DNA of 49,292 bases from an uncultured Alphaproteobacteria bacterium (GTDB lineage: Bacteria; Pseudomonadota; Alphaproteobacteria; HIMB59; GCA-002718135), in NCBI GenBank assembly GCA_902569865.1, contig CACFVT010000005.1, positions 1 through 49,292 of the forward strand, in the 5' to 3' direction. The notes beneath the pieces were generated by a model. That model was not told the DNA's origin. It ran no database searches and saw only the letters and a list, made by a program, of their open reading frames with translations. Made by a program: the position numbers and the translations under genes. Positions 8,045 through 15,908 of the stretch are shown piece after piece. Within the stretch, counting starts at the first letter, position 1; each line of letters starts with the position of its first letter.

Positions 8045-9079
8045 CTAACCTTTATTTTTTTCTTTAAAATCTCGCCATGTTCGAATTAGTACGGGCAAAA
8101 GTAAAATTGCTACACCAAAAATAGTAATCATAGATGTAGCACCTGCGGCGTTATAGAGAGGGTAAGCACTTTCTCGCAAATGATTCCATATTAACCACGA
8201 TATTGAGGTGGCGTGCGCTTCAGCTCTAAAACCTATGATTGGTTCAAAAACTCTAAAATTATCCATCAAAAGTATTAAAGTTATGAAAATAGCAAGTGGC
8301 ATTAAATGAGGAATAACAACGTGGCGTATTCTTTGAAATTTTGATGCTCCATCTATTGTTGCCGCCTCTATTGTTTCTTGAGGAACCGTTTGAAGACCTG
8401 CATAAAAAACAATAAAACTAAAAGGCATCAAATGCCAAATACCGTATACCATTAACATAATCCAGGTAAGCACAGGTGATGCTTTCAAGCTAAGAGAATT
8501 ATCATTAAATATTTTTTGGAGTGTAGCTCCAATCACACCATCACCGTCAACCATCCAGAAAAGTATCAATGAGCCAACAAGAGGTGTAACTATCATTGGA
8601 AGAAGAGATGCAAAAATTGTTGGACCTTTAAACATCTTTGGAAGATTGTTAACTCCAACGGCAACTAAAAAACCAAGAAATAAGACAAAGGGAGTAACTA
8701 TAAAGGTATAAGTAAGAGTGAAACTGAGCGCTCTATATAAGGGGTAATTATATAATTTTTTAACAAAAACTGTAAAACTATCCGAGCTCTTCCAAGCCTC
8801 TCCTAATTCATCAAATGCAAAATGCATTCTGTTTGAATACGTTTTAAATCCATTAAATTTACCAAGAGGTGCTTTTTCTTTTAACTTTGCGGAAGCTTCA
8901 GTATCCACAGATGTTGTTGTCTCACAACCAAAAGGATCACAATTTTCTGTAACAATTATTACTTGTTTATGTTCAATATGTAGAGATTGAATAAAAACAG
9001 AAACTATAGGTATTGCAATAAATAAAAACATTACGCTTAATGAAGGAAGAGAAAATAATAAGAATGTGCTGTGCTTCAT
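8045..9079 (-). CDS. ABC transporter permease, CUT1/MalF type, with long periplasmic loop
   Basis: Partner permease of 344 residues. After the first helix (about residues 8-30) comes a roughly 85-residue extracytoplasmic segment. This includes CDPFGCETTTSVDTEAS, with two cysteines that could pair. The core permease follows, with EAATIDGASKFQRIRHVVIPHLMP as the EAA loop. Such a P2-like loop is known from MalF-type proteins, where it contacts the binding protein. It is separated from the upstream binding-protein gene by 80 bases that hold a perfect stem-loop. Confidence 0.9.
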   Translation of the reverse strand: MKHSTFLLFSLPSLSVMFLFIAIPIVSVFIQSLHIEHKQVIIVTENCDPFGCETTTSVDTEASAKLKEKAPLGKFNGFKTYSNRMHFAFDELGEAWKSSDSFTVFVKKLYNYPLYRALSFTLTYTFIVTPFVLFLGFLVAVGVNNLPKMFKGPTIFASLLPMIVTPLVGSLILFWMVDGDGVIGATLQKIFNDNSLSLKASPVLTWIMLMVYGIWHLMPFSFIVFYAGLQTVPQETIEAATIDGASKFQRIRHVVIPHLMPLAIFITLILLMDNFRVFEPIIGFRAEAHATSISWLIWNHLRESAYPLYNAAGATSMITIFGVAILLLPVLIRTWRDFKEKNKG

Positions 9080-9109
9080 TATGCGATTTTAAATTACATA
9101 GAAAGATAC

Positions 9110-9137
9110 AAGGGGTTTTCAAATTTGAAAACCCCTT
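9110..9137 (-). terminator. Perfect 28-base palindromic stem-loop between binding protein and permeases
   Basis: The arms AAGGGGTTTTC and GAAAACCCCTT are perfectly self-complementary around AAATTT. The GGGG/CCCC pairs make it far stronger than most of this A+T-rich window. On the minus strand (the operon's direction) it is followed by TTGTATCTTTC, a poor U-tract; on the plus strand by TTTTT. It probably acts as a leaky terminator or RNase barrier that raises binding protein over permeases, as known between malE and malF. Confidence 0.8.
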
Positions 9138-9159
9138 TTTACTGATTTATTTATATTGA

Positions 9160-10401
9160 CTACAGATAACCTGCGTCTTTAGCAGCTGTTTCGTAAACAG
9201 CCTCTACATCACTAAGTGCTTGTTCAGCGCTCTCTGATCCCTTTAAAAAATCAACTAGCTCTGCACCTAATGCATTGTGCAGCAAGCCCATTTGAGCAAA
9301 CATTGGGTAAGATTTAGCACCGCCTTGAGCAGTTGCAGAAACTCCTGCTGCAGCTGGACCAGGTTTAAAACCATCAATTAACCAAATTGCATCATCATTA
9401 TTAGCAGCAACCATTTCTGAAGTCATACCACTTACAAGTGCTGCAAAAGTTGCTTCTGCTTCACTGTCAGACACGTTAGTAGCTATAGTTATTCCATCCC
9501 ACCATAAAGTTGCTCCTGGTATTGAACCACCAGTAACAGTTGGAGCTGCAGATAGAACAGTATTTGAAGTCACTTCAGCTGAAGAACCTTCATTATCTAG
9601 TATAACTCCTCCGCGAGAACCCCACATAAAGCCAATTGCCGCTTGACCAGCTTCCCATAATCCTTGCGTATCATCAGATGCCTGCGTTAAATGATCTTCG
9701 TGAGCATACTCTACAAGAGCTTTCATTGTTTCTAGAGCAGCAACACCTTTGGCATTATTAATAGATGCTTCAGCACTACCAGGCTTAAAGAATTCTCCAC
9801 CATGTGCTAGGTATATAGTGTTAAATACTTCACCAACATTCCATCCGACTTTGAGATTCATTACAAGTGGATGCTCCATGATACCAGCTGCACGTATTTT
9901 TTCAGCAGCAGAAATTACTTCATCATAAGTTGCTGGTATTCCATCAACTCCAGATTTTTCTAAAATATCTGTTCTATAATACATGTGCTGAGAATTTGCC
10001 ATAAAAGCTATTGCCATTATTTTTCCATCAACAGTTATCAGTTGGTTAGATTTTAAGTGCCCACCATATTTTTCAACTAAATCATCTAATGGTCTAACAA
10101 GCCCATCGTTCATTAATTGAACTAGAGTAGAGTTAGCTACAATAACTGAAGTATACTCTGCTGGATTTGGTGTTTGAGCAGCATTCATTATTTGACGTGC
10201 TTCGGTAGTATGATTTCGATTGAATTCAGAAGCAGATCCTGCACAATTACTTTCAGCAGAATTTGCTATTGCGTGAATTGCTGGAAAATCACTTGCTAGA
10301 ATTCGGATTGATTGCCCATTAGGTCCACAATCAGCTGCATACAATGATGAGCTGAAAAATAGGGAAATAAATCCAACTAATATTAATTTTTTAAATATCA
10401 T
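9160..10401 (-). CDS. ABC transporter periplasmic solute-binding protein (CUT1-type)
   Basis: Extracytoplasmic binding protein of 413 residues. The signal peptide MIFKKLILVGFISLFFSSSL ends at YA-ADC. The mature protein starts with IRILASDFPAI and has the usual group-1 layout, with residues such as YYRTDILEKSG, PATYDEVISAAEKI, and WDGITIATNVSDSEAEATFA near the hinge. A strong AGGGAGGAA precedes the ATG. It is the first gene of the operon SBP-permease-permease-SDR, with a LacI regulator divergent. Sugar or polyol is the likely cargo class, but the ligand cannot be named from sequence. Confidence 0.9.
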   Translation of the reverse strand: MIFKKLILVGFISLFFSSSLYAADCGPNGQSIRILASDFPAIHAIANSAESNCAGSASEFNRNHTTEARQIMNAAQTPNPAEYTSVIVANSTLVQLMNDGLVRPLDDLVEKYGGHLKSNQLITVDGKIMAIAFMANSQHMYYRTDILEKSGVDGIPATYDEVISAAEKIRAAGIMEHPLVMNLKVGWNVGEVFNTIYLAHGGEFFKPGSAEASINNAKGVAALETMKALVEYAHEDHLTQASDDTQGLWEAGQAAIGFMWGSRGGVILDNEGSSAEVTSNTVLSAAPTVTGGSIPGATLWWDGITIATNVSDSEAEATFAALVSGMTSEMVAANNDDAIWLIDGFKPGPAAAGVSATAQGGAKSYPMFAQMGLLHNALGAELVDFLKGSESAEQALSDVEAVYETAAKDAGYL

Positions 10402-10541
10402 TTTTCCTCCCTATTAATTACCCTTAAAATAAATTGTTATGTTAAGAGAATTAATATTATAAATATTTATAATTAATATATTGCATTGTTTTGAATAAAT
10501 ATGCAATGTAATGAATAATATTTCGGTGGATAAAGGCATAA
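10402..10541. promoter_or_regulatory. Divergent promoter/operator region, transporter operon <-> lacI-type gene
   Basis: It contains a 16-base perfect palindrome TTATAAATATTTATAA (10457-10472), an inverted repeat ATTGCAT/ATGCAAT (10480-10486 and 10501-10507), and the elements TTGAATAAAT (10491-10500) and TAATGAATAATATT (10509-10522). The last two recur exactly in the divergent region 14648-14755, which suggests a shared regulator, most simply the LacI protein encoded next door. Confidence 0.6.
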
Positions 10542-11543
10542 ATGAAAACTAAATTAAAGAATCCAACATCCCAGAATGTGGCCACATTAGCTGGTGTATC
10601 CCAGTCAGCAGTCTCTCGGTGCTTCACCAAAGGAGCCAGTATCTCAAGTCGCACAAAATTACGCGTCATCGAAGCTGCTAAAAAATTGGGCTATAAACAT
10701 CAAACTATTCAGCATTCTTTTTCTTCATCAGTGGATGGTGGGCTAGTGGGCGTAATATTACCCTATATCACCAATAGATATTATCCTGAAGTCCTAACTG
10801 AATTACATGAGGCTCTTCGAATGAGTGGGTACAGGATACTTTTGATTACAACCGATGATGGTGAAGAACTTGATAACAACTTAATTCAACCTTACCTAAA
10901 AGAGAGATTGGTTGCGATTGTTTCGGCTACAAAGCCTACGGATACATTTGTAGAAAATTGTTTATCCAAACAAATTCAACTTATCGCTTTTAATAGAAAT
11001 TGGAAAATACCCACATTGAGTTCTGTAGCTTGTGATCACAGATATGGTGGAGAAGCAGCGGCAGAACATTTCATTACCAATGGACATATTAATATAGGAA
11101 TAGTTGAAGGACCAACTGGATCCTTTGTAAGTAATGAAAGATGTAAAGGTTTTAAAAACCATTTTAAAAATTTAAACAAAATTAAACTTTTTCATGAAAG
11201 AGGAAATTTTACATATGAAGGAGGTTTCGAGTCAGCAAAAAAACTTTTAAAAAAAAATATTACAGCATTGTTTTGTGCTGACGATACTATGGCTTTTGGT
11301 TGCCTTGATTATATTAAAGAAAATACAAAATTAAATATCCCAAAAGAAATAGAGATAATTGGATATGATGACATATCAACAGCAAATTGGCATTCATATA
11401 ATTTAACAACAATTAGACAACCTATTAGACAAATGTCAAAGCTTGTTACCCAAATTATAGATGATAATATAAAGGATCCAGAATTTGAGCCTATTAATCA
11501 TGTAATACAAGGCAAATTTATTTATCGAAATACAACTAGATAA
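10542..11543 (+). CDS. LacI-family transcriptional regulator
   Basis: DNA-binding regulator of 333 residues. The N-terminal helix-turn-helix covers about residues 9-35 (QNVATLAGVSQSAVSRCF), followed by the hinge helix region KLRVIEAAKKLGY. The ligand-binding core has LVGVILPYITNRYYPEV, ADDTMAFGCLDYI and the C-terminal IGYDDISTANWHSYNLTTI. This core matches the periplasmic-binding-protein-like domain. It is divergent from the ABC operon, so the transported compound or its first product is the likely effector. It probably represses the transporter, and by shared motifs also the cupin and SnoaL operons. It ends 13 bases from the convergent methyltransferase gene. Confidence 0.93.
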   Translation: MKTKLKNPTSQNVATLAGVSQSAVSRCFTKGASISSRTKLRVIEAAKKLGYKHQTIQHSFSSSVDGGLVGVILPYITNRYYPEVLTELHEALRMSGYRILLITTDDGEELDNNLIQPYLKERLVAIVSATKPTDTFVENCLSKQIQLIAFNRNWKIPTLSSVACDHRYGGEAAAEHFITNGHINIGIVEGPTGSFVSNERCKGFKNHFKNLNKIKLFHERGNFTYEGGFESAKKLLKKNITALFCADDTMAFGCLDYIKENTKLNIPKEIEIIGYDDISTANWHSYNLTTIRQPIRQMSKLVTQIIDDNIKDPEFEPINHVIQGKFIYRNTTR

Positions 11544-11555
11544 AAAATTAACAAT

Positions 11556-12686
11556 TCAAATTATATTTGAGGCTATTTTAGCACCTTTAACTAGGGAGTC
11601 TAATTTTTCATAACAAATTTTCTCGTCAACTTTTCCAAATCCAGCAAATGTACTAAAACCACAATCTGTACCTGCCATAATCTGATCTTTTGGAACAACA
11701 CTTGCAAATTGTCTAAGTCGATCTGAAACAACTTCAGGGTGTTCAACAAAATTCGATGTGGAATCAATAACCCCTGGAACAATAACTTTATCTTTTGGTA
11801 ATTTAATATTCTCAAACACCTTCCATTCATGTGCATGTCTTGGATTTGAAGACTCAATTAACAAGTATTTAGTTTTAGCTTTTAGAACAATTGGTAAAAT
11901 TTTCTCCAAACCAACATCAAAAGTATGAGGCCCTTCATAATTACCCCAGCAAATATGAATTCTAATTTGATCCTGTGGAACTGCTGCGAGAGAAGCATTG
12001 AGAGCTTCAATTTGTTTTTCAGCGCGATGTAAAAAACTTTTTTCATCCATATCTTTGAAATTCATATGTCTAGCTAAAGCCAAATCAGGACAATCAATTT
12101 GTAAATATAAATTTTTTGATGTAATTTTTTCATATTCATCAGACATTATTGAAGAGAGCTTTTCAAGATATTCATCATCATTTTTATAATATTTGTTTGG
12201 TAAAAAAACATTTATAACTCCTGGGGAAGCAGAATTCATAAAGCCGTTTTTATGGTTGTTTGATTTAAGAGCAGATGTAAAATTATTTATATCTTTTAAA
12301 AGATCACTATTTTTTTTAAGTGACAGCTCTCCAGTACAACAGGGACGGGTGTAAGTAGGCGTTCCACCACTTTTGGCAATTTTTTCTTTATATTCGGGAA
12401 ATGCATCCAAATCAGCAGGGGTTCTTCTTTCACTTTCTCCAGAAAAGCCATTTATTCTCTCTTTGACATAGGTAGCATAACTGATTTTACTCATTTCCCC
12501 ATCACTGATAAAATCAATACCAATATCTAATTGTTTTTTTACAATTTCATGCACATTTTGAGATACTACTTCATCAAACTCATTTAAATTAAAACTTTCT
12601 CCCTTATCTTTAGTAAAAAGAAATTCAGATAATATTTTTGAACGTGGTAAACTTCCAACATGGGTTGTTAAAATTTTCGTATTCAA
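11556..12686 (-). CDS. Core-MetE-type methyltransferase (MetE C-terminal domain only)
   Basis: Zinc methyltransferase barrel of 376 residues, matching only the catalytic C-terminal half of cobalamin-independent methionine synthase. Zn ligands are visible as H244 and C246 (RIHICWGNYEG), E278 (IESSN) and C342 (TDCGFST). VGSLPR starts the domain. Stand-alone core-MetE proteins are known to take methyl from donors other than methyl-tetrahydrofolate. It is third in the operon cupin-SnoaL-coreMetE (13 bases after SnoaL). Placement in a catabolic cluster suggests methyl removal from the substrate or use of a methyl donor it yields; this is inference. A role in methionine synthesis remains possible. 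Confidence 0.82.
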   Translation of the reverse strand: MNTKILTTHVGSLPRSKILSEFLFTKDKGESFNLNEFDEVVSQNVHEIVKKQLDIGIDFISDGEMSKISYATYVKERINGFSGESERRTPADLDAFPEYKEKIAKSGGTPTYTRPCCTGELSLKKNSDLLKDINNFTSALKSNNHKNGFMNSASPGVINVFLPNKYYKNDDEYLEKLSSIMSDEYEKITSKNLYLQIDCPDLALARHMNFKDMDEKSFLHRAEKQIEALNASLAAVPQDQIRIHICWGNYEGPHTFDVGLEKILPIVLKAKTKYLLIESSNPRHAHEWKVFENIKLPKDKVIVPGVIDSTSNFVEHPEVVSDRLRQFASVVPKDQIMAGTDCGFSTFAGFGKVDEKICYEKLDSLVKGAKIASNII

Positions 12687-12699
12687 TGTTTATCTATCC

Positions 12700-13671
12700 T
12701 TAACCAGTTTTCATTAAAATTTGTTTCCATATTGCAGTTTCATCAAATAAAACCCACTCATTTTTTATACCTCTGGGACCAAATTCTGCATGAGAAATTC
12801 CCATTACATAAACTTCTGCTTGACTAGAATTGCCAAAATACCCAGGACCAGAGTGAATACCATTTAAAGACCATCTTATCGCTGCTTTTCTATATGCTGC
12901 AGGCTCATCCAGATAACTGACATGTTCAATTTTAAATGTCACTTCAGGAAAGGAAGAAAAAATTGATGACCAAAAAGATTTAACCTCGTCTACTCCATAC
13001 GCTTTAAGACCACTAGGTTGTTCTTGATTAATAGATCTGTCATAAAATTTTTCAATACTATCCAAATCCTTTTGAAATATAGTTTTTAATATTTCAGCAT
13101 ATTCATAACCAGTGTTATTTTTAGGCAAACTTAACTGGGTATATTTTAAATCTAGAGGTGTATTTTGATTAAAAGGTATAGAGCATTTTGTTACACCACC
13201 TTGCTTATCAATTAATGTTTTAGCATAGGTTTTTGGATCTAAATTTAACTGTCTGACTATTGCTCCCTGATCTCTAACCAACCATTCATCATAAACTTGA
13301 TTATTTTTACAAGCACAATCTGCTATAACTCTGTAAGATAGTTTAATTCCTGTGGCTTTTCCGTAAATTCCATCATTTAGATGAGTTGCTTTTGTTAAAA
13401 TACGATGCGAAGATAAATAACCATCATTTTCATTACCTATCCAAATAACATCCTCTCCAAGAAGTTGCCGATCTGGAAATTCGTCAAGCGTAGCATAAGT
13501 TGCTTTTACTACTGTATCAGGTCCGTAGATAACTCCATCAGGAGATCTTACCGGAATTCCCTTTGCATAATACTCTCTAATTGACTCAACATCTTTATCC
13601 TCCCAAATCTGATGGGTAATCTTAAGAATATAATCAGGCAGATCTTTAAATTTTTTATCAAATCCCTGCAT
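12700..13671 (-). CDS. SnoaL/NTF2-like protein with two tandem domains (unknown)
   Basis: 323 residues containing two NTF2-like (SnoaL, polyketide-cyclase-like) units. In the N-terminal one, the region IREYYAKGIPVRSPDGVIYG and LDEFPDRQLLGEDVIW shows the fold pattern. In the C-terminal one, DLDSIEKFYDRSINQEQP and SSFPEVTFKIEHV repeat it. Both have the acidic/His-rich cleft pattern (for example WSLNGIHSGPGYFG) found in small-molecule-binding SnoaL proteins. It sits between the bicupin (4 bases upstream) and the core-MetE. It resembles in layout the plus-strand protein at 14756, so the two may be diverged paralogues. The reaction is unknown. Confidence 0.75.
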   Translation of the reverse strand: MQGFDKKFKDLPDYILKITHQIWEDKDVESIREYYAKGIPVRSPDGVIYGPDTVVKATYATLDEFPDRQLLGEDVIWIGNENDGYLSSHRILTKATHLNDGIYGKATGIKLSYRVIADCACKNNQVYDEWLVRDQGAIVRQLNLDPKTYAKTLIDKQGGVTKCSIPFNQNTPLDLKYTQLSLPKNNTGYEYAEILKTIFQKDLDSIEKFYDRSINQEQPSGLKAYGVDEVKSFWSSIFSSFPEVTFKIEHVSYLDEPAAYRKAAIRWSLNGIHSGPGYFGNSSQAEVYVMGISHAEFGPRGIKNEWVLFDETAIWKQILMKTG

Positions 13672-13675
13672 TAAA

Positions 13676-14647
13676 TTATTTTTTTTGACGAATTATAAAA
13701 ATACTACCCTTATCTCCACTTATATTTTTGAGACTCCTTGAAGAGTTTTTTGGGGGAGAAAAGGCATCTTTAGGGCCTATTTTAACCTTTGATTCATTAC
13801 ATGTAATTTCCCACTCACCCTCTAGGCATAAATAAACTTCAGACTCAGGCAAAGTATAAGTATGTATATGTGCATTTTCTCCATGCAATAGGGTAAGCCC
13901 AAAACCAGTTTTATGATCTATGTTAGGATTAAAATCTTTATTGTGAATATTGAAGCTATCTAAGTAATTTAAAATCGAATTTGAATTATAATGTTCATCA
14001 TCTAGAAAATATTTGTTTTGATCTACAGAACGAATAACAAATTTTTCAATCTCTTGTGATGTGTAGTGATCAAATTGATTTAATTCATTTTCTTGCAAGG
14101 GTTCAATTAATTTTTTTCCATTTGGTATTTCATTTTTATCTAAATCAATTAAAGAGTTATCATCTAGTAAAACCATACCAGTTTCTTTTGCTTTTTTTAA
14201 TAAAGATGGGGTCCAAGTAATCACACCAGGGTCATTTTCACCAAGTACAACAAACATTAAAGCTTGTTGATCACTAACATTTTGAAAACCTCTAAACATG
14301 TTAGTCGGAAAAGAAGCAACATCACCTCTATGCAATACTATTTCCCCTTCTTTGCCATCGGTACCCCAGTAGAAACGCCATGATCCAGAAAAAATTAAAA
14401 AAACTTCAGCAGTTGTATGACTATGTAATCCTGAACCGTTCATTGGGGCTGCACTTACAGCCCCTATATTAAAACCGTGTGCTTCTGCTATTTTGACATT
14501 TTGTTTTGTATCTTCACTAACACCAGGTCCAACTATAGAATAATTTAATCTATCCTGATGACCCTTTAACTTACCTTCTACAAAAGGAATCTTACTGGGA
14601 ATAAGATCATTAAATCTTGCTAAACGTGTATCTATATTTATTGACAT
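13676..14647 (-). CDS. Bicupin protein (unknown, possibly metal-dependent oxygenase or isomerase)
   Basis: 323 residues with two cupin barrels. The first carries a metal-site motif GLHSHTTAEVFLIFSG (H-x-H...E) and RGDVASFPTNMFRGFQN, where the usual last histidine is replaced. The second has HIHTYTLPESEVYLCLEGEW (H-x-H...E) and GPKDAFSPPKNSSRSL, again without the last His. The length and two-cupin layout recall gentisate dioxygenase or quercetinase-like enzymes, but the residue pattern does not settle it. It is first in the leftward operon with SnoaL and core-MetE. The promoter lies in the 14648-14755 region, which shares elements with the transporter promoter. Confidence 0.75.
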   Translation of the reverse strand: MSINIDTRLARFNDLIPSKIPFVEGKLKGHQDRLNYSIVGPGVSEDTKQNVKIAEAHGFNIGAVSAAPMNGSGLHSHTTAEVFLIFSGSWRFYWGTDGKEGEIVLHRGDVASFPTNMFRGFQNVSDQQALMFVVLGENDPGVITWTPSLLKKAKETGMVLLDDNSLIDLDKNEIPNGKKLIEPLQENELNQFDHYTSQEIEKFVIRSVDQNKYFLDDEHYNSNSILNYLDSFNIHNKDFNPNIDHKTGFGLTLLHGENAHIHTYTLPESEVYLCLEGEWEITCNESKVKIGPKDAFSPPKNSSRSLKNISGDKGSIFIIRQKK

Positions 14648-14755
14648 TTTAAGAAAAATTATATTTTATTCATTTTTAATGAATAATATTCAAAATATTG
14701 AATAAATCAATTTAATATTTTGTCTAAATTGTGAGTAACTGAAATATAAAGAATT
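14648..14755. promoter_or_regulatory. Divergent promoter with repeated TGAATAA-type operator candidates
   Basis: It lies between the cupin operon (left) and the SnoaL-HpsN-like operon (right). It holds a 9-3-9 hairpin, TTATTCATT-TTT-AATGAATAA (14666-14686), and a 7-4-7 hairpin, TATTCAA-AATA-TTGAATA (14687-14704). It also holds TAATGAATAATATT at 14677-14690 and TTGAATAAAT at 14698-14707. The last two are exact copies of elements at 10509-10522 and 10491-10500. A reverse copy, ATTTTATTCATT, is at 14663-14674. A common WTGAATAAWAT-like site bound by the LacI protein is inferred. Confidence 0.6.
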
Positions 14756-15847
14756 ATGACAACCATTGAAAATTTTAAAACTGGAATCAAAAAAGAAGGA
14801 AGTACTGAAGTAATTAATTTAGACCCAAAGATTAATATAGCAAATAAAAAAGAAATAAGAATTCTTTTAAAAAATATAGCAGAATCTAATTTAGAAAATA
14901 TTAATAAAAATATTAATGATGCCTATCATGATGATGCAGAAATAAGGGCTTTTCATCCACTTAATGACTTAAAAGGAGTTTCTGAAATATCAGAAATATT
15001 ATGGAAACCACTTATAAATGCATTTCCCGATCTTGAAAGAAGAGATAACCTAATTCTTGGTGGCGCTTTTCAGGATAAAATTTTTGTTTCAACAATAGCT
15101 CATTTAACTGGGACTTTTGTAAATCCATGGCTTAATGTTCCTGCTCATGGCAAAACAATACATTTAAGAATATGTGAAGCACATCAAATTAAAGATAATA
15201 AAATCATTCAATCACATATTCTAATTGATACATTAGATTTTATTCGTCAAGCCGGTTTATGGCCATTTAACAAATCCTTGGGCACAGAAGGTATGTGGCC
15301 TGGGCCAATAACAGGTGATGGTACAACATTTGAAAATATGGATAATGAATTATCAATCAATTCGATGAATCAAGCTTTAACAATGCAGAGAAGTTTAAAT
15401 ATAAAACCAGAAACGGATCCCGGATCAACACCTGAATATGTCAGAGATAAATTACTAAATCATCCTCAAAAAGATTTTTGGCATCCTAAAATGATGTGGT
15501 ACGGACCATGCGGCATTGGTACAGCGAGAGGTTTAAAAGGATTTGTGGATCATCATCAATTACCTTTTAGACTTACATTCAAAGAGAGGGATTACTGGAA
15601 AATTGGTCATTATATAGAGATAGCAGATGGTAATTATTCGATGACATCAGGCTGGCATAGTATCGAATGTATTCATGGTTCAAGTGAATGGCTAGGGTAC
15701 GAAGCAACAAATAAGTCATTAACAATGAGAGTAATGGATTTTTATTTGCATCATGAGGGTTTGATAAGAGAAAACTGGGTTCCAATAGATATAGCACACA
15801 TTTTGCATCAAATTGGAATTGATGCTTTCAATCTAGTAAAAAAATAA
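14756..15847 (+). CDS. SnoaL/NTF2-like protein with two tandem domains (unknown)
   Basis: 363 residues. An N-terminal NTF2-like unit has NDAYHDDAEIRAFHPLNDLKG, INAFPDLERRDN and HGKTIHLRICEAHQIKDNKI. The C-terminal unit includes PHPKMMWYGPCGIGTARG-like sequence (actual start DFWHPKMMWYGPCG) and VDHHQLPFRLTFKERDYW. The first half matches ester-cyclase / SnoaL proteins; the second has the GIGTARGLKGFVDHHQ pattern found in longer SnoaL family members. It begins the rightward operon with the HpsN-like dehydrogenase, 61 bases downstream. Its layout is similar to the protein at 12700, so two such proteins serve the same cluster. No reaction can be assigned. Confidence 0.75.
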   Translation: MTTIENFKTGIKKEGSTEVINLDPKINIANKKEIRILLKNIAESNLENINKNINDAYHDDAEIRAFHPLNDLKGVSEISEILWKPLINAFPDLERRDNLILGGAFQDKIFVSTIAHLTGTFVNPWLNVPAHGKTIHLRICEAHQIKDNKIIQSHILIDTLDFIRQAGLWPFNKSLGTEGMWPGPITGDGTTFENMDNELSINSMNQALTMQRSLNIKPETDPGSTPEYVRDKLLNHPQKDFWHPKMMWYGPCGIGTARGLKGFVDHHQLPFRLTFKERDYWKIGHYIEIADGNYSMTSGWHSIECIHGSSEWLGYEATNKSLTMRVMDFYLHHEGLIRENWVPIDIAHILHQIGIDAFNLVKK

Positions 15848-15908
15848 CAGATTTAATAGATACTATCAGTTAATTATATATACAAAGTAAATTAATTAAG
15901 AGAAAAAA

